Assembly (NCBI GenBank): GCA_905221605.1
Contig: CAJNDS010000091.1
Coordinates: 203,981 to 267,980 of the forward strand
DNA length: 64,000 nt
Reading direction: 5' to 3'
DNA from: Symbiodinium natans
Taxonomy: Eukaryota > Sar > Dinophyceae > Suessiales > Symbiodiniaceae
Part shown: piece after piece, positions 41,030-53,307 of the stretch
Layout: every line of letters begins with the position of its first letter
Position numbering within the stretch: position 1 is the stretch's first letter
The notes under the pieces: model-generated
What the model was told of the DNA's origin: nothing
Database searches by the model: none
What the model saw: the letters and a program-made list of their open reading frames with translations, nothing else
Position numbers and translations under genes: made by a program

Positions 41030-43685
41030 GAAGTCCATCGACGCTAGCGACCTTTACTATGCCTTGCAAGCAGTGAACTCAGCTAAGAACGAGCTGCGCC
41101 GGAGACATGGTTTCTCACCAACCCAAGCTGTGTTCGGAAAAGATCCCAAAATCCCAGGAGAACTGTGCGCTGGCGATGACGAAGAACGATACCTGGAAAT
41201 ACTTTCACATGATCGCCAACGACAACGGGAGATGCATATTCGTGCCTCGGCCAGGATCGCCTTTTACAGAACACAACTTGATTCGAAGCTTCGTCGTGCA
41301 CTTATCCAGCGGGCTCGAGTTAAGCGTGGAGGGTACTGCGTCGGGGAGTTGGTGTGCTTTTTCAGAGTTGACAAAGGAGGGACAAAGTCCAACTTCAAAC
41401 GAGGTAAGTGGCGGGGGCCCGGAACGATCATTGGACATGAAGGTGGTAACTGGTGGGTTTCTTTTGGTGGGCGGTGTCATCTTGTCGCTGAAGAACATCT
41501 CCGTCCTAGCACTTCTGAAGAGCTTGGAGAAATCCTAACCACCAGGATTGCCCGCGATGATCTTGAACGACTTCTTAACCTAGATCCCGATGACCCCGCT
41601 ACGTATGAAGATGAAGATCATGCTGACGACATTGATGCAGACGAAGGACAAGAACAACTTGAGGGTGATGAAATGGATTTTCAGTTCGATCTCGAACCCG
41701 AGGATTTGAAAGATGAACTCACTGCAGAAGATAGGCCTACCAGCGAGCGACGAGGACTCGAAGCTCCTGTACCTCCTCCTGTCCCCAAGAGAGTTAGGAA
41801 GAAAGGGCCTGGAGTCCAGTCGGTTCACATGTTAAAACAATGCCGTACAGCCAGGTCCCTCGAAAAACAATACGAGAAGGAGATCCCCTGGGCAGTAATC
41901 CCACCAGAACAACATAGTGCCTTCCGACAAGCAGAGGAGAAACAGTACGACGAACACATCAAGTATCAGGCCCTGGAGCCTTTGTCGCTCGAAGAAAGTG
42001 CTCGTGTTCGTGAGTGTGTGGACAAAAGTCGTATCCTGTCTTCAAGGTTTGCCTACAAAGACAAGAACTGGTCCCGGCGGAAGCTTGATTCTAGTCTTCC
42101 TTGGAAACCGAAGGCGAGGATCGTCGTGTCTGGACACCGCGATCCAGATATCGGTCTCCTAGACACCGACGCGCCCACCATCAACAGACTATCGGTGCTC
42201 ACCATCATGCAGCTTGTAGCAAGTCGGAGGCAATCTCATGGGTGGGAGGCATCAGCAGGTGACATTACTGCAGCTTTTCTCAACGGAGATGCTCTGGAAA
42301 GGGTCTTGTATCTCAGACAGCCCCGTTCAGGTCTTGCTTCTCTACATCCAGACCAACTGCTACGAATCACCAAAGGTATCTTTGGCCTTCCTGACAGTCC
42401 TCGCAAATGGTGGAGGCGCTTCCGAAAGGACATGTTAGCAGCGCGGCTAAGTGTAGAGGGCGTTGAGTACAAGTTTGTGCAGAATGCGCTTGACCCTTGC
42501 CTTTTTCAGCTTGTTCCGTCCGATAATGAAGCTAGCGAACCGGCAGCGTATGCCGGAGTACATGTCGATGACATCCTGGTTGCTGGCGACAAGAAGATGT
42601 CCGAAGCTATTCGCAATGCCCTCTCGAGCATCTTCTCAGTCGACGACTGGGAGATCAACAGCTTCGACTACATTGGAAGCCACATCGAGGTGAATGACTC
42701 AGGTGTCTTCATCAGTCAAGAGGCGTATGCTGGAGGGCGACTGTTCCAAATCGACATCGGCAAGGAGCAGGAAGATGAAGAGCCTGCTTCTGAAGAACAA
42801 CGAATCGACAACCAGTCTCTCATCGGCGCCCTTTCCTGGCTTGGATCCCAGAGTCGTCCCGATATTCAATGCTCAGTTTCGCTTGCACAACAACTCCAAA
42901 AGAACCCAAGCGTTGCTGACCTGAAGTTCACCAACCAGATAGCGCGACGAGCGTGGGATCACCGAGACAAAGGGATTTGGCTACGACCTTTGAAACTTGA
43001 GAGCCTAGAGTTTTTAGTGTACCACGACTCGGCATGGGCGAATGCAGAGCTCACGGGTGAGGATGGTTTCCGCCTCGAGTACGAGGACCATGTCAGCGGC
43101 GTCATGAAGAATACACCTTTTGACATCAAAGAAAGAAAGGCCAAACGGGCGAATTCCAAGGTCGCCAGCCAGTTCGGAATCCTCATCTTCTTGACCGATG
43201 GAGAGCAGTACTCAGCTGGAGGAGGCATAGGAAGCATCCTTGACTGGAAGAGTTCGGCAAACCCTAGGGTGTGTCGCTCAACGTTCGGGGCTGAAACCAC
43301 AGGCTGTTCCGAGGCCATCGAGATGGGGCAGTATGTGAGATCCTTTGTGCAAACAGTGCTGCGCGGCCGCCTCCAACGTGTACAGGACTTGAGCGGCAGT
43401 CAGCTGAAGTGCATCACGGATTGCAAATCACTATTCGACCATTTGCATCGAGAAGGCATCCCAAGGATCCCTTCAGACAAACGTCTAGCCATAGATCTCG
43501 CTGCGTTGAGGCAATATCTGTGTGAAGAGCAAGCCAATGGCAAACCTCCACTCTTTTGGGTCCCCACCGAGTTCCAACTTGCTGATATCCTTACCAAACC
43601 TAAGTGTGCTGATTCATGGTGGGCGACCGTGTGGGGAGCAGTGAGACTTCCATTTATTTCCAAGGATGCGACGAAGCATCGTTGA
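40980..43685 (+). CDS. Integrase C-terminal part, reverse transcriptase, RNase H
   Basis: This frame begins to match integrase at ERHG (catalytic Glu at 40980-40982), 34 residues after the second Asp if one base is removed. It continues through a GPY/F-like module (GELVCFFR..., KWRGPGTIIG), an acidic linker and reverse transcriptase with KARIVVSG, DITAAFLNG, GIFGLPDSPRKWW and the active site HVDDILVAG (Asp pair at 42567-42572). RNase H residues are Asp in YHDSA (43026), Glu in GAETT (43293), Asp in TDCKS (43419) and Asp in LADILTK (43584). The frame is open upstream to 40758 but that part is a shadow of integrase. It ends at TGA 43683-43685. RT and RNase H look intact. Confidence 0.9.
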   Translation, partial: ERHGLWYQAMLRKVIDEKSIDASDLYYALQAVNSAKNELRRRHGFSPTQAVFGKDPKIPGELCAGDDEERYLEILSHDRQRQREMHIRASARIAFYRTQLDSKLRRALIQRARVKRGGYCVGELVCFFRVDKGGTKSNFKRGKWRGPGTIIGHEGGNWWVSFGGRCHLVAEEHLRPSTSEELGEILTTRIARDDLERLLNLDPDDPATYEDEDHADDIDADEGQEQLEGDEMDFQFDLEPEDLKDELTAEDRPTSERRGLEAPVPPPVPKRVRKKGPGVQSVHMLKQCRTARSLEKQYEKEIPWAVIPPEQHSAFRQAEEKQYDEHIKYQALEPLSLEESARVRECVDKSRILSSRFAYKDKNWSRRKLDSSLPWKPKARIVVSGHRDPDIGLLDTDAPTINRLSVLTIMQLVASRRQSHGWEASAGDITAAFLNGDALERVLYLRQPRSGLASLHPDQLLRITKGIFGLPDSPRKWWRRFRKDMLAARLSVEGVEYKFVQNALDPCLFQLVPSDNEASEPAAYAGVHVDDILVAGDKKMSEAIRNALSSIFSVDDWEINSFDYIGSHIEVNDSGVFISQEAYAGGRLFQIDIGKEQEDEEPASEEQRIDNQSLIGALSWLGSQSRPDIQCSVSLAQQLQKNPSVADLKFTNQIARRAWDHRDKGIWLRPLKLESLEFLVYHDSAWANAELTGEDGFRLEYEDHVSGVMKNTPFDIKERKAKRANSKVASQFGILIFLTDGEQYSAGGGIGSILDWKSSANPRVCRSTFGAETTGCSEAIEMGQYVRSFVQTVLRGRLQRVQDLSGSQLKCITDCKSLFDHLHREGIPRIPSDKRLAIDLAALRQYLCEEQANGKPPLFWVPTEFQLADILTKPKCADSWWATVWGAVRLPFISKDATKHR

Positions 43686-43699
43686 AGGGGGGAAGAGAA
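43684..43699 (+). promoter_or_regulatory. Polypurine tract
   Basis: GAAGGGGGGAAGAGAA immediately follows the gag-pol stop and ends 11 bp before the 3' LTR. It should prime plus-strand DNA synthesis. The gap of about a dozen bases to the LTR is slightly larger than usual. Confidence 0.75.
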
Positions 43700-43710
43700 T
43701 TTTTAAGCAG

Positions 43711-43859
43711 TGATAAACCCAACTTTCTGCAAGGCGTCGACGAGATCCGCCCGCAGGCTTTTGGTCAGAGGAAAACGTGCGCGAGGTCGTGCACAGCAGG
43801 CGGGGGCCCCGAGGGTCTTCTTTCGGTTGGGGTTCGGTTTCGTTCTCTTTGTTTTGTCA
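43711..43859 (+). repeat. 3' LTR (149 bp)
   Basis: Same sequence as 35284-35432, from TGATAAACCC to TTTTGTCA, directly followed by CTAAACCCTAAACCC. Confidence 0.97.
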
Positions 43860-44438
43860 CTAAACCCTAAACCCTAAACCCTAAACCCTAAGAGAGGGTG
43901 AAAGGGACCCTGAGCTGTTGAGATGCCGGGCGCCTGCCGCTGCGGACACGGAGCCAAGCCTGGGCTTCTCAGCTGTAGTAGGGCTTAGGGTTTAGGGTTT
44001 AGGGTTTAGGGTTTATGGTTTAGGGTTTTGGACAAGCAGTATGTGCATGTATATATAGTTTTTATATATCTGCATGTATAAGCTAAAGCTCTTGTGGGGG
44101 GCGGCGGGGGTTTGGGGGTTTGGGAGGTTGACGGTCCTGTTACCCTGAACCCTAAACCCTAAATTGTTGAAGGACATACATCCAATGCTGTTGAGCTGCG
44201 ACTGCCAAACGTGCACTGATCTGTCGGCTGTGCTTCTGTTACCGCTAAGCCTTAAGCCCTAAGCCCTATGCCCTAAAGCCTAAACCCTAAAGCTAAACCC
44301 TAAACCCCAAACCCCAAACCCGAAACCCTGAACCCCTAAATCTCAGCATCAAAGGACCTACTCTTTGGTGGGCCCTAAAAACCCTCTGAAAAGTATGAGA
44401 TCCTCTTAAACCCAGTAGGGGTTTAGGGTTTAGGGTTT

Positions 44439-44543
44439 GGGATTTTCCCCCTTATGCCAACAGTCCTTAGTAGGGAACTTTCATGGGGGGGGGGGGTACT
44501 AGAATCCCTATTAACAGCTGGTACTTTCATGGGGAACATCCCC
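44439..44543. mobile_element. Hairpin MITE, GGGATGTTC family, copy 2
   Basis: The ends GGGATTTTCCCCCTTATGCC and GGGGAACATCCCC match the family. A G homopolymer near 44486 interrupts the middle, and the second arm has AACAGCTGGTACTTTC in place of the usual sequence. Confidence 0.7.
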
Positions 44544-47500
44544 AACCCTAAGCCCTAAACCCTTATTACAGCCGAAACCCTAAACCTCTTAAATTAATGT
44601 TGGTTCAGGGTTTATAGGAATTAAAGGCAACGTATGAAGTTTCAGGGTTTAGGGCTAGGGTTTAGGGCTAGGGTTTAGGGTTTAGTTTAGGGCGTCATCC
44701 CTAAACCACCCAAATCCCAAGCCCTAAACTGCCCTAAACCAGTGGGAGCCATGAGGCGCAATAAGAGCTTCTCGAGCCCGAAGGCCGCGCAGCCTCGGGC
44801 ACTTGAAGGGGTTTAGGGTTTAGGGTTTAGGGTTTAGGGTTTAGGGTTTAGGGGCCTTTATAGTTAGAACAGGGTTTTTGGGGTTAACATAGTATATGTA
44901 CAGAGGGAAAATATGGGAATACTATTAGTAATTATTCCGACCCCTATATTAGGGCTTTCGGGCTTTAGGACTGTGGGGGGACTTGAAGGTGTAGGGCTTT
45001 TGGGTTTAGGACTTTAGGGCTTTTGGGGGTGAGGGTTTGAGGGGCTTGGGGGCGGGGCTTGTTGTTACGGTTTCGGGGCTGAGGCTGTAGGGTGTTTTGC
45101 GTTTAGGTTTCAGGCTGAAGAAGACCAATTTTTGCCTATTTCTGACCCATGAACCTCGAAGTATGTCTGTGGAGACACGGGGATTTTCCGTTCAGGGTAA
45201 AGCTCCCTCAGTATCCTGCACATTAAACCCTCAACCCGAAACCCTAAACCCAACCCTAAACCCTAACCCCATTCTCACACCGGCTTACACAAGGGACAGG
45301 CGACAACCCGCGAAGCACACTAGACCTTCCAAGCATATGCTTAGGGCGCTGGGAAGAGACCAGTGCGCAAAACTGGCACCATAGAAGCCTAAGCCTAAAC
45401 CTCAAAACCCACAAACGGATCAGGGTTATCAGGGTTTAGGGCTTAGGGTTTAGGGTTTAGGCTTTAGGCTTTAGGGCTTATTAGGTGCATTGAGGGCCCA
45501 ACAAAAGTGCCTCATTCTCCCCCACCCCCCCCCCCCCCCCCCGAACATGGGCTGCCTCATCCCGGTCGGGACTTTGGGAGACGACCCGCGTGGGTGCCAT
45601 GCTGCAGCCGAGCCCTATACACCCCCACAACCTCCCAACCTCCTAGACCCCTAGTCCAAACCTCTCCGGTCCAGTTTTGCTTAGATTGATGCACATTTTG
45701 CATTTTGGGGGGGTGGGAGGGGGGTGGGGGGGGGGGCTGGGCTGAGGAAACCTTTTGCCGAAAGTCTCGCCTGGACCGGGTGTAGTCTCTGAAATTAGCG
45801 TGTCGTGTCTGAACCATCTAGTTAGGGTTTAGGGTTTCCCATATTAGGAACCCTAAATCCTAAGCCCCTCTTGGTAGCATTGCACCCTAAGGCCGAAACC
45901 CTAAACCATACAGACCCGGAAGGTGGGACGTAGCTGGTGACGTGTGGTTTAGGGTTTTGTGTTTGGGGTTTGTGGTTTAGGGTGAGGATGGATAGTTTAG
46001 GGAGTTGATTGGCTCTTTGACCCTTCTTCGAGTTCGTAAGTACTTCTCAGCAGGCTTGCATGTTGGGTAGCTATGGTTATAAACCCTAAACCCTAAACCC
46101 TAAACCCTAAACCCCAAACCCCAAACCCTAAACCCTAAACCCTTAGGGTACGTTGTTGCAGGCGGCTCTTCAGAGAAGCCAGAAGAGATGGCTACGTTCG
46201 GGCGTGCAAGAGGAGGTTGCATGGATCAGACCGAAACTGCAACCCTTAAACCCTAAAACCCAACCAGGGATGTGGTACTGCCATGTTTAGGGTTTAGGGT
46301 TTAGGGTGTAGGGTTTAGGGTTTGGCTGGAAGCCTCAGGAAAACGCCCCCAGTTCAGAGTCAAGCCCATGCCTGGAAGAATGTCTTACTTCCAAGCTTCA
46401 GGCACTCGCCCTAATTCCCAAGCCCTGTTGCATATTCTGTTGCATATTGACAGAGGTTACTGCAAGAAGCTTGGGTTTTATCATCCCCAACAGGTTATAG
46501 AGCTTACCTTTTCAGGAAATGTCCGGCAGGGGCCGCATAGGTAGGCATTTCCAGAGCTCCTAGAGACATAACAGGTAGGGCCCTGAAAGTCACATGGCTG
46601 TAGCCCTGAGCCCTACAAGCCCCACACCCGAAAGCCCTAAAATCCTAACCCTAAACCCCTAAACTGAAGCCTAAAGCCCTAAAATCGCTAAGCCCTACAT
46701 CCCCTAAACCCTGAAAGCCTAAACCCCTTATCCCTGAACCCTAAACCCTAAACCCTAAACCCCCCCTGGCCCACGAAGCCCACGAAGCCCGAAGCCCCCT
46801 AACATCAATGGTATATACCATATATGAATATAAATAAATAAATATATATATATATAGAGAGAGAGAGAGCATACACATGTATACATACATACGTACATGC
46901 ATACGTACATACATATATATATATATATATAGATATGCTCAAAGGCCTGTGCCTGAGAATTGAAAACTGCCAAGGACTTGGGTTTTAGGCTTAGGGTTTG
47001 AGGTTTCGGGTATGGGGTTTAGGGTTCCGGGTTTTCATAGAGTAAATACGGAAGGCTAGGGGTTGAGGCTTTAACGTTTGGGCTCATGAATTCGAGGGGC
47101 TTTTGAGGCTTGGAGTACTTGTGCTGAGCCAGCCACTGACACACACACGACCTCACCTAGTTAAACGCTTTCCACCCACTTCGTGCCCAAAACCCGAAAC
47201 CCAGGTCCCTCCCAAAACTTAAACCTCACGTGTGCACACAGAGACACACACACACACACACACACACACACATCCCCCCTAAACCCTAAACCCTAAACCC
47301 TGAACCCTAAACCCTAAACCCCATAACCCTAAACCCTGAACCCTTCAACCTCTCTCGAGCCTGATCGATCTGCGAAACCGTCTCTGCAGCCTTGGCCACA
47401 GCTGCATCTGTGGCCTGGCGCATGGCATTGGGTTCAGGGTTCAGGGTTCAGGGTTCAGGGTTCAGGGTTCAGGGTTCAGGGTTTAGGGTTTAGGGTTTAG

Positions 47501-49428
47501 GGTTTAGGAGTTTGGAGTTTGGGTTTTGGGTTTTGGGTGTTGGGTACTGGGTTTTGGGCGTTGGGCTTTGGATTTTCTGGCTTTGGGCTAAGAGCTAAGG
47601 GTTTAGGGCCGTTTAGGTTTTAGGGTTTGGCGTAACTGTATCGAGGGTTGGGGACAAGAACCGTAAGCCAAAGCCCCAACGCAAGCCCATCCAGGGCCCG
47701 TACCGGCGCACACAAAGCTACCTAGTACAGGATTTCGGGTTTAGGGTTTAGGGTTTTGGGGTTTAGGGTTTAGGGTTTAAGGTTTAGGGTTTAGGGTTTA
47801 GGGGTACCGAAGCTTGCAAGAAGGATGTTCTCGACTACGATCACGAGCATCTTGGACGCATCAAAGCACCTTCCCAGGCAAACCTATGGGAGTTTACGAA
47901 AAGAAGAGAACCCTAGAAGAGACCCTAAATGGTAGGATCCCCTTGCTTAGAAGGACCCCAAGAAGGTACCCCCCCAATATCGTAAACCCCCCATATGCGT
48001 CACAGCTACATGTATCCTGCGGTTTAGGGTTTGGGGTTTAGGGTGTAGGGTTTACGGTTTAGGGTTTTGGGGCTGTGCGGGATGGATGCCTGACCTAAAC
48101 CCGAAAACCCGGTGTACATCTTCAACGGTGCTTCTGATCCGAGCGCCAGGAACAAAGCCCGCAAGCCCTGAAACCCTAAACCTATTGGGTTTAGAGTTTG
48201 GGCTTTAGGGTAACCCCGAACACCAACGGCTGAAAACCCAAACCCAACCCTAAACCCTAAACCCTAAACCCTGAACCCTGAACCCTGAACCCTAAACCCT
48301 AAACCCTAAACCCTAAACCATAAACCCTAAACCCTAAACCCTAAAGCCTAAGAAAGACCGGGCACAGCCAACACTTGTGGCACATCGGCCTGTGACACAC
48401 GGCGCAAGGCCTGCTCTGGCAGGCAAGAGGTTTGGGGGCTTAGAGTTCGGGGTTTAGTCAGCCAAGAGCATCTACTCCTGAAACCCTAAGCCCTAAACCC
48501 TAAGCCATAAACCCACAGTTCAGGTAGCCGAACAACAACAAACACAAGGGTAGTTTCAGATTCAATTAAACCCTGAACCCTGTGATGCTCGGGTCCTTAC
48601 ATGCCTCTTCTCTGCCCCCGTTTCTGCGAAGCCCCTGGACCGTGAACTAGGTGCGATTGGCCCAGTGTAGTACAAGATCCTGCGCAATGTTGCAAGCGCA
48701 GGGTTTTAGGGTCTCAAGGTGGAATCGCCAACCACTTGGAGGTTCTAAGCACGCTTCATACGGTTTTAACCACCGCTGGGTTTTTGGGGGGAGTTTGGGT
48801 ATTTAGGCTTCAGGGTCTAGGGCAGGGCGCATTTGCAGCTCTGGAGATTCGGGCTCGAAGGACGGTACACCCTAAACCGAAAACATCGTTAACCCTAGGA
48901 GCTTGACTGCTCCAGGCTGCTCGGCAAGGCACTCGCTGCTTCGCAGGCGCTTCTTTTGTTCTTCGCATCGTTTACGCGCAATGGTTCGGCAAGCATACAA
49001 ATGAGCCCCCCCCCCCTGTCGATAGTGGCGTCAACATGTCCGGGCTCACGCGCCTGGAACATGAAAGCAGCGCCATCTAGTTGGCCCTCCGACGAATTAC
49101 TAAGTGATAAGATCCGACGAATTACTGATGAGATCCTCTGAAGCCCAGATTATAGACCGCAGGGACAAGCATCCCAAAGGCCGGCCTAGGTATCCAGGAT
49201 CTTGGTTTTTCGGGGCGCTTTAGTAAACAACTGTCATAGCTAAAATTCCCGGGTGCTCTGGGCTGTTCCCTTATACCCGAAACCCGAAACCCTGAACCCT
49301 ACACCCCAAGCCAGAAACCCTAATTCTGAACCCCAAACCCCAAGCCCTAAAGCCCAAACCCTAAACCCCAAACCCTGCAACCCCAGCTCTGCAAAGACTT
49401 TGGCTGCTGTAGCCTGAACCACATACTG

Positions 49429-49527
49429 TAGGGGTCGGAATGACTACTAATAATCTTCCTCTATGGTCCCTCTATCATTATACCATGATGACCCCTAAAG
49501 CCCCTATTCTATTTGTTAAGGCCCCTA
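49429..49527 (+). repeat. TAGGGGTCGGAAT family, intact copy
   Basis: TAGGGGTCGGAATGACTACT to TTTGTTAAGGCCCCTA, 99 bp, the best-preserved copy. Its uninterrupted middle (CCCCTATTCTATTTG) defines where the insert at 20866 broke the other copy. Confidence 0.75.
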
Positions 49528-50232
49528 AACCCTAAACCCAAAACCCAAAACCCAAAACCCAAAACCCAAAACCCAAAACCCAAAACCCTACACTATTGAC
49601 AGGGGGAGGCCCTGACAAATGGCATGGCCCAGGTGCTTCTTGCAATGGGCGATCTCTCTTCAGAGAGCCTCGCCGTGCTGCAGAGCTTTGGAAGACTGAG
49701 CCAGAGACAGCCACACCGTTTGGGGTTCAGGGTCGATTGGGTTTAGGGTTTAGGGTTTAGGGTTTAGGGTTTAGGGTTTAGGGTTTAGGGTTTAGGGTTT
49801 AGGGTTCATCTATCTCAAGGGCTCCAAGTATACGAATGATACCTACATGGGGTCGAAAGTCTGCAAGTAATGAGCTATTCGGAGCCTTAAAATGTAGGGC
49901 TTAGGGTTTAGGGTTTAGGGTTTAGGCTTAGAGTTTGGCTTAGGGGGTTTAGGGGGTAACAGCTGGTCAGGGTGCAGGGCTTGGGGCATAGGGAAACACT
50001 AAACGGCCCTAAACGCTGAACCCTGAACCCTAATCCCCCTAAATCACTGTTTTGGGGTATGAGCGGTTGCATTCTGAACCCCAGACGCCTACCATCCAAA
50101 TCCTAAGCCCCAAACAACCCTAAACCCTCAACCCTGAGAATTATCAGGTCTAAGGTTCAACCTAAACCCTCTTTGGGTTTAGGGTTTAGGGTTTAGGGTT
50201 TAGGGTTTAGGGTTTAGGGTTTAGGGTTTAGG

Positions 50233-51430
50233 CTTCAACCTGAACCCTCTGAACCCCAAAACGAAGCAAACAAGATGGACGACATTGCGTGCCCAGGGTT
50301 GATGGCACTCTGCGGAACGCGTGCAGCCAGCTCAGCCAACAAGGAAGGGCTGCTTTGTCTCGGTGTTTACGGCAGGGTTTAGGGTCAGTTTAGGGCTTAG
50401 GGTCAGGGTTTAGGGAGACTACCCCATGACCAGAACTAAGAGACCTGTCCCCTAAACCCTAAACCCTAAACTGTAAACCCGAAACCCAGAAATGACCAGA
50501 ACTAGGAGACCTGTCCCCTAAACTCTAAACCCTAAACTGTAAACCCAAGCCCTAAACTCGAGACCCTAGACCCTAAACCCTAACCACTAAACCCTAAAGC
50601 CTAAATCCTTAGGATGCTGAAAGGCCTTCCTTCGCTGTCTGGCAAAGACCATCTCTTTGAGACGGGCCCAAACTTCGGCAACTAGCTGGACCTTATCGAC
50701 AAACGTCGTGTTTGGGTTTTAGGCTTTATGCTTTAGGTTTAGGGTTTAGGGTTTAGGGTTTAGGGTTTAGGGTTTAGGCTTTAGGGTTTAGGGTTTAGGA
50801 TTCAACCTGAACCCTCTGAAACCAAAACGAAGCAAACTAGATGGACTACATTGCGTGCCCAGGGTTGATGGCACCCTGCGGAACGCGTGCAGCCAGCTCA
50901 GCCAACAAGGAAGGGCTGCTTTGTCTCGGTGTTTACGGCAGGGTTTTGGGGATTGGGGTTTAGGGAACTACCCCATTTACTGTCGCAATTGCATTTATAA
51001 GGAACCCTAAGGCCTAAACTCTACCCAATCCCTTAACCCGAGCTGTTGGGGGCCTATTTCGGATATTCCTCTCCCCGGGGCAATAAGAATCACCAAGTCT
51101 GTACGCACATGGGCAATTTGTGTAGCAGGGGTACCTTGATTGGGGGTGCCTATAAGCTATCAGGACAATAATATATTGGGGTATATGGAGGGTGCCCAAG
51201 TATTGGGAAATGCCCATTTAGAGTACCCCGAAAGGACTGTCCCCCAAACTCGCAAGCCCTGAAACCTTATAGTTGAAAAACTCGTCTTCAGGATTCCTTC
51301 GGAGGCCTTCCTCTGCTGTCTGGCAAAGACCATCTCTTTGAGACAGGTCCAAACTTCGGGAACTAGATGGACCTTGTCGACGAACGTCGTGTTTGGGCTT
51401 CAGGCTTTATGCCTTTATGCTTTAAGTTTT
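50233..51430. repeat. Imperfect tandem duplication of a two-part block
   Basis: Block A (TTCAACCTGAACCCTCTGAA...GGTGTTTACGGCAGGGTTT...CCCCAT) occurs at about 50233-50428 and 50800-50976. Block B (GGCCTTCC...GCTGTCTGGCAAAGACCATC...CTTTATGCTTTA) occurs at about 50622-50735 and 51308-51425. The order A-B-A-B implies one duplication, with about 300 bp of extra sequence between A and B in the second copy. A 60-bp piece at 50426-50545 is also doubled. Confidence 0.85.
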
Positions 51431-51612
51431 CTGGTTTGGGGTGTCACCCGAAACCCTATTGCACTGCAATATCCCAGCAAGGGATACCCTGTTGGGCACA
51501 TTAGTCCCCAGCAACACCAGAGCGTATTCACTCCTGTGGCTCTTCACCTCGGTGGCCGACGTAGCTACGGGTCGGGTTCCGCGGCTTAGAGTTCTCAATT
51601 TTGATGAAAGAT

Positions 51613-51710
51613 GGGATGTTCCCCCTTATACTAACAGCCCTTAATCGAAAATATGGTAGCCCCTACTGTAATCCCTATGCAGGAGCTGTCAGTATCAGGG
51701 AGAACATCCC
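51613..51710. mobile_element. Hairpin MITE, GGGATGTTC family, copy 3
   Basis: It starts GGGATGTTCCCCCTTATACT and ends CAGGGAGAACATCCC, with an internal CCCCTACTGTAATCCCTATG shared with copy 1 (in reverse order) and the partial copy at 20212. Confidence 0.78.
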
Positions 51711-52143
51711 AAAGTCAAAGCGTTCTGGGTGCTTCTTGTTAGCGATCCTACTGAGTTCTCTGAGAGGAAAAAGCTCACCTTTGGTTTCAAGGGGTGCTAT
51801 GCTCTGCTACAAAGTGAAGTAAGCTTACAGCTTGCTCTATCACTAAGGGGTATCGTAGAGGACGAGGGTTACAACGCTTCAACGGCTTCCCCTCAGCTCT
51901 TGTCGCCCAAAGCCGGCGCGAGGCACCACTGGAGTTAGGGCTTAGGGTTTAGGGTTTATAGAGTTTAGGGTTTAGGGTTTAGGGTTAGAAGCCAGCCAAA
52001 TGTGTGGAGAGAAGCCTCCAGACTCTATAGAACCTACAGAGCCTGCAAACCCGACAAGCCCTACTCAAGGCCTACAAGCCCTCCCTGCGATAAACACCTC
52101 ACAAAGCCTGCAAAGCTTATCAACCCTATAAATAAACCCTAAC

Positions 52144-52341
52144 CCTACACCCTACACCCTACACCCTACACCCTACACCCTACACCCTACACCCTACACC
52201 CTACACCCTACACCCTACACCCTACACCCTACACCCTAAACCCTAAACCCTAAACCCTAAACCAAACCCTAAACCCTAAACCCTAAACCCTAAACCCTAA
52301 ACCCTAAACCCTAAACCCTAAACCCTAAACCCTAAACCCTA
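52144..52341. repeat. ACCCTAC block followed by CCCTAAA tract
   Basis: About 13 CCCTACA units, then about 14 CCCTAAA units with one ACCAAA slip. The sharp boundary indicates block amplification of a variant. Confidence 0.94.
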
Positions 52342-52579
52342 ACAGGAACTTTTCGGGATCCTCGGGAGCCTCTCAGGGACGAGTACTGAGAGCTGCTTCT
52401 GAGGGATGCTCTTCACCCAGACACAAGACCGACCTGGGAATGAAAGAGTGCCCGTTTTTGGTTTAAAGGGGCTTATAAGGGAACCTAGGGAAGAAAGGCC
52501 TACTCCGGGTCCTAGTAACCCTAAACCCTAAAACCCTAAACCCTAAAACAAGGGAACAAGGGCTTACTCCGGCTCCTAG

Positions 52580-52675
52580 GCACATGTAGGCGCCGATGTT
52601 GATCTCGCACTTGCCGGAGGATTCCGCTTGGGACTTCTTCTCGTAATACTTGAAATATCCTTGGACCGTGCCGGG
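52580..52675 (-). pseudogene. Captured coding-like fragment (32 open codons)
   Basis: Between repeat-rich sequences, one minus frame reads PGTVQGYFKYYEKKSQAESS and continues through GKCEINIGAYMC. This is convincing protein-like sequence with no start, stop or splice site. It adjoins the worn GGGTGCCCTTTT-family piece on its left and a CCCTAAA tract on its right. Confidence 0.45.
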
Positions 52676-53307
52676 GCTAACCCTAAACCCTAAAGCCTAA
52701 AACCCCCAACCTCAAACCCTAAACCCTAAACACGAAAAAGGGCTCAGGGTTGAGGGTCTTTGGGAAGAGGACTTAGCAACATCGGGGGCATTCAAGATTC
52801 CCCAAGAGGTGTCGCTCCTAGGAGTTTGAAAGCTTTCGGTCCACAAAGTTGCCTCTTCTCCCAAAAGGGGTTTGTTCGGGTTTGGGGTTAAGGTTAAGGG
52901 ATTAGGGTTTAGGGTTTCGGGCCTGCACGGGGAAGGGAAGGGGAAAGGGGGAGGCACTGAACCCTTAGCCAGTTTATTTTGGGGGGTTTAGGGTTCCTTC
53001 CCAGTAACCTAAAGACAACACGAAGATATAACGGCCTTCTCCTATGTTGACAGAAACGAACCCCTAAAAAGGAACAAGGATACCACTGTGCATCCTAAGA
53101 TATTCCGTATAGTCTAGGGTACCACCCAAAAAAAACCCTAAACCCTGAACCCTTAACCCTGAACCCTGAACCCTAACCCTATTTAAACCCTAAAACATGT
53201 GGCTCAAACTTCACGTCGAGCAGCGATAGGTGCATGCAACAGGCAGCGCCGACACAAGAAGCCACGCCTTGCAAAAAGCTGCACAAAACGTGTGCCCGAA
53301 GGGGTAA

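Larger units (their letters stand above)
35284..43859 (+). mobile_element. Copia-type LTR retrotransposon, 8576 bp
   Basis: Complete structure: LTR, primer-binding site, long gag-pol, polypurine tract, LTR and a 5-bp duplication. The order protease, integrase, RT, RNase H assigns it to Ty1/copia. At 8.6 kb it is well above the usual 5 kb or so, because of more than 1000 extra residues between protease and integrase. The two LTRs appear identical over 149 bp, so insertion should be recent. Yet the coding region is damaged (frame changes near 38220, 38990 and 40979, and TAG at 38562), so this copy probably moved with enzymes supplied by another copy, or some lesions are assembly errors. Confidence 0.95.
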
